DNA of 6,209 nt from a bacterium (GTDB taxonomy: Bacteria; Bdellovibrionota; Bdellovibrionia; Bdellovibrionales; UBA1609): positions 1 through 6,209 of the forward strand of contig JAJYHS010000141.1 in NCBI GenBank assembly GCA_021784635.1, given 5' to 3'. Positions within the stretch are counted from its first letter, which is position 1; the number at the start of each line of letters is the position of its first letter. Position numbers and translations under genes: made by a program. Positions 4,954 through 6,209 of this stretch are shown here, piece after piece. Under the pieces are notes generated by a model. It ran no database searches. It was not told the origin of the DNA and was given only the letters and a program-made list of their open reading frames with translations.

Positions 4954-6086
4954 AATTCGGCGATTCGAACTTTGCCAAGTTCCGTTTTTGTAATTTCACG
5001 CACAAAATAAACCGATTGAATTTTTGCAACAGGCAACACTTGAACATTAAATTCATTCACAAAAGATTTGTGTCCGCGAAAGCAATCAAGCGGTAACACG
5101 AGCGCTATCTCATGACCTCGTCTGGCATCTAATGTGGGTAAAATCGCAAAATCGATCGCGCGCCGATGATTTGATAAAATACGAAAAAACAATTGCGTGA
5201 GCTCGAGCAAGTTGACTGCCTCACCTGAAACTTTCACTATATCGCCAACTCGCCCTTTAGGAGTGAGCCAAATACGCTCTGGATCGCGCTCGTCAAAACT
5301 GAGCTCAGCGCGATCTTTCATGACGTACCACTCCCCTGCCCGCCACAATACGTCAGTCGCTTCTGTTGTAATATCCGCAAGAACCGAAAACAACGCTGAA
5401 CTCTGAATTGCCAGCCGGTCATCTTCCATCAGCTTAACCTCTATATGCGGCAAAACACGAAGCTCGGGATAAGCGTCACCAGAAAGAGAACTCAGTTCAG
5501 CAGTTGCAATTTGCGAACAAACTTCTGTCGCGCCAAATGTCGGCAAAACCGGAAAACCCAACTCACGAGCCTGAAAATAAAGCTCTTCAGAAAGGGCCGC
5601 ACTGCCAACAATAACCGCACGTAGCGAGTGCGGAGCTTTACGGCCTAATTTTACTAAATCAAATACTTGTGTGGGTACGATAGCCGCCAGCGTCGCCTGC
5701 GATTCGTTAACCCAAGAATGAAATTTATCGGCACCCCACTTATCAAAACTTCGATCGATCACCGTTTGATGGCCTAAAAACGCCCGAGCCAAAATGCTCA
5801 ACCCGCCCGCATGAAACACCGGAAGAGTTAATATCCACTTATCATTCATTGTAACGTCAAGATGCCGATTGACCGCTTCGGCGCCGATCAAAATCGCGGT
5901 TTTTTTTAAACCATATAAAGTAATCGAGCCAATTGATGTCGTGCCCGAAGAGCCTAGCCAAACAACTCCACCCATTTTAGGCAGACGATCCAGATGAACT
6001 CGCGATTTCAGCTCCGCCGGCAAACGTGGGTTGAGCAGAACGTATGATTCAGAAGAGGACCAGTCAATTAGCTGAGCTCGATCCAC
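4929..6086 (-). CDS. menE: o-Succinylbenzoate-CoA ligase MenE (AMP-forming acyl-CoA synthetase), short form
   Basis: A member of the adenylate-forming ANL family expected to convert o-succinylbenzoate, ATP and CoA to o-succinylbenzoyl-CoA in the cytoplasm. Motifs in order are the nucleotide loop GSSGTTSIGS (45-54), LPVFHAGGLS (88-97) with the His typical of acyl-CoA ligases, TFGATEV (183-189), D258 in MKDRAEL, KGRVGDIVKVSGEAVN (277-292) with Arg279 and Lys285, and the C-terminal catalytic Lys372 in TELGKVR. At 385 residues it is shorter than usual MenE (about 450-490), and the nucleotide loop lacks the usual Gly-x-Pro-Lys after GTT. The start is GTG 6086, supported by GGAGAG (6098-6093) at 6 nt spacing. 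It begins 19 bp inside the upstream menC-like gene. The specific substrate is inferred from neighbours, since ANL proteins are hard to assign by sequence alone. Confidence 0.85.
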   Translation of the reverse strand: MDRAQLIDWSSSESYVLLNPRLPAELKSRVHLDRLPKMGGVVWLGSSGTTSIGSITLYGLKKTAILIGAEAVNRHLDVTMNDKWILTLPVFHAGGLSILARAFLGHQTVIDRSFDKWGADKFHSWVNESQATLAAIVPTQVFDLVKLGRKAPHSLRAVIVGSAALSEELYFQARELGFPVLPTFGATEVCSQIATAELSSLSGDAYPELRVLPHIEVKLMEDDRLAIQSSALFSVLADITTEATDVLWRAGEWYVMKDRAELSFDERDPERIWLTPKGRVGDIVKVSGEAVNLLELTQLFFRILSNHRRAIDFAILPTLDARRGHEIALVLPLDCFRGHKSFVNEFNVQVLPVAKIQSVYFVREITKTELGKVRIAELKKQLGLP

Positions 6087-6209
6087 TTTTGACTCTCCAA
6101 AAGACGATCGAAACCAAATCCGTGCCCGTCCGGCGGCACAATATGCGGACCATCATTTTTAATCGCCTCTTGAAATGTCGGCGATTGATAAACGTCGTGT
6201 TGCTGCAAC
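6068..6209 (-). CDS. menC: C-terminal end of a MenC-like o-succinylbenzoate synthase (5' part outside window)
   Basis: An open frame enters from the right edge and ends at TAA 6070-6068, giving 46 residues. It contains TFQEAIKNDGPHIVPPDGHG (11-30) followed by FGFDRLLESQKWIEL. The P-x-G-x-GFGFD turn resembles the C-terminal capping segment of enolase-superfamily o-succinylbenzoate synthases, in which a Gly-rich turn precedes the final helix. The catalytic barrel lies outside the window, so no active-site residue can be checked. Overlap with menE, on the same strand and with a Shine-Dalgarno inside its last codons, indicates co-transcription and supports the assignment, since MenC and MenE act in consecutive steps. 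Another enzyme of the same superfamily is possible. Confidence 0.55.
   Translation of the reverse strand, partial: LQQHDVYQSPTFQEAIKNDGPHIVPPDGHGFGFDRLLESQKWIELS
6093..6098 (-). promoter_or_regulatory. Shine-Dalgarno fixing the GTG start of menE
   Basis: Read on the minus strand, GGAGAG ends 6 nt before GTG 6086 and lies within the coding end of the upstream gene. It is the strongest ribosome-binding site seen for the minus-strand men genes and justifies the non-ATG start. Confidence 0.6.

Overview
The window reads as a compact chromosomal segment of a Gram-negative, menaquinone-using bacterium of moderate GC. It contains part of a classical (MenC/MenE/MenI/MenA) menaquinone cluster, a short SirB1-like protein and an RsmJ 16S rRNA methyltransferase. 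SirB1 and RsmJ point to Proteobacteria in the broad sense. The mix of a men pathway, an RsbU/SpoIIE-like protein and variant motifs would suit a Bdellovibrionota-type lineage, but that placement is a low-confidence inference.

Layout from left to right. Positions 1-905 (minus) hold a SpoIIE/RsbU-type protein with an N-terminal coiled coil, cut by the window edge, whose phosphatase metal ligands are mostly replaced. A 102-bp divergent intergenic region follows. A SirB1-like gene lies on plus (1008-1790), and its 3' end overlaps the 3' end of rsmJ by 40 bp. The minus strand then carries a tight run transcribed right to left: polyprenyl diphosphate synthase (4442-3510), menA-like prenyltransferase (3504-2404) and rsmJ (2407-1751), with a 5-bp gap and a 4-bp overlap. 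A 74-bp divergent region separates this run from a hotdog thioesterase on plus (4517-4927), probably the DHNA-CoA thioesterase MenI. It meets menE (minus, 6086-4929) tail to tail with 1 bp between stop codons. menE overlaps by 19 bp the end of a menC-like gene that runs off the right edge.

How the genes work together: MenC makes o-succinylbenzoate and MenE activates it to the CoA ester. MenB (not in view) cyclises it, and the thioesterase releases 1,4-dihydroxy-2-naphthoate. The polyprenyl synthase makes the isoprenoid tail, and MenA joins tail and ring in the membrane. The final methyltransferase (MenG/UbiE) and MenB, MenD and MenF are not in the window.

The most notable points are the thioesterase lying antisense between menE and the tail genes (a candidate noncontiguous operon), a terminator hairpin built from the joined ends of two convergent genes, two minus-strand genes with no Shine-Dalgarno and almost no leader, a likely pseudophosphatase, and motif losses in MenA and MenE. 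No gene-free stretch exceeds about 100 bp. I saw no RNA genes, mobile elements or CRISPR arrays, and I cannot demonstrate a wholly new system here.
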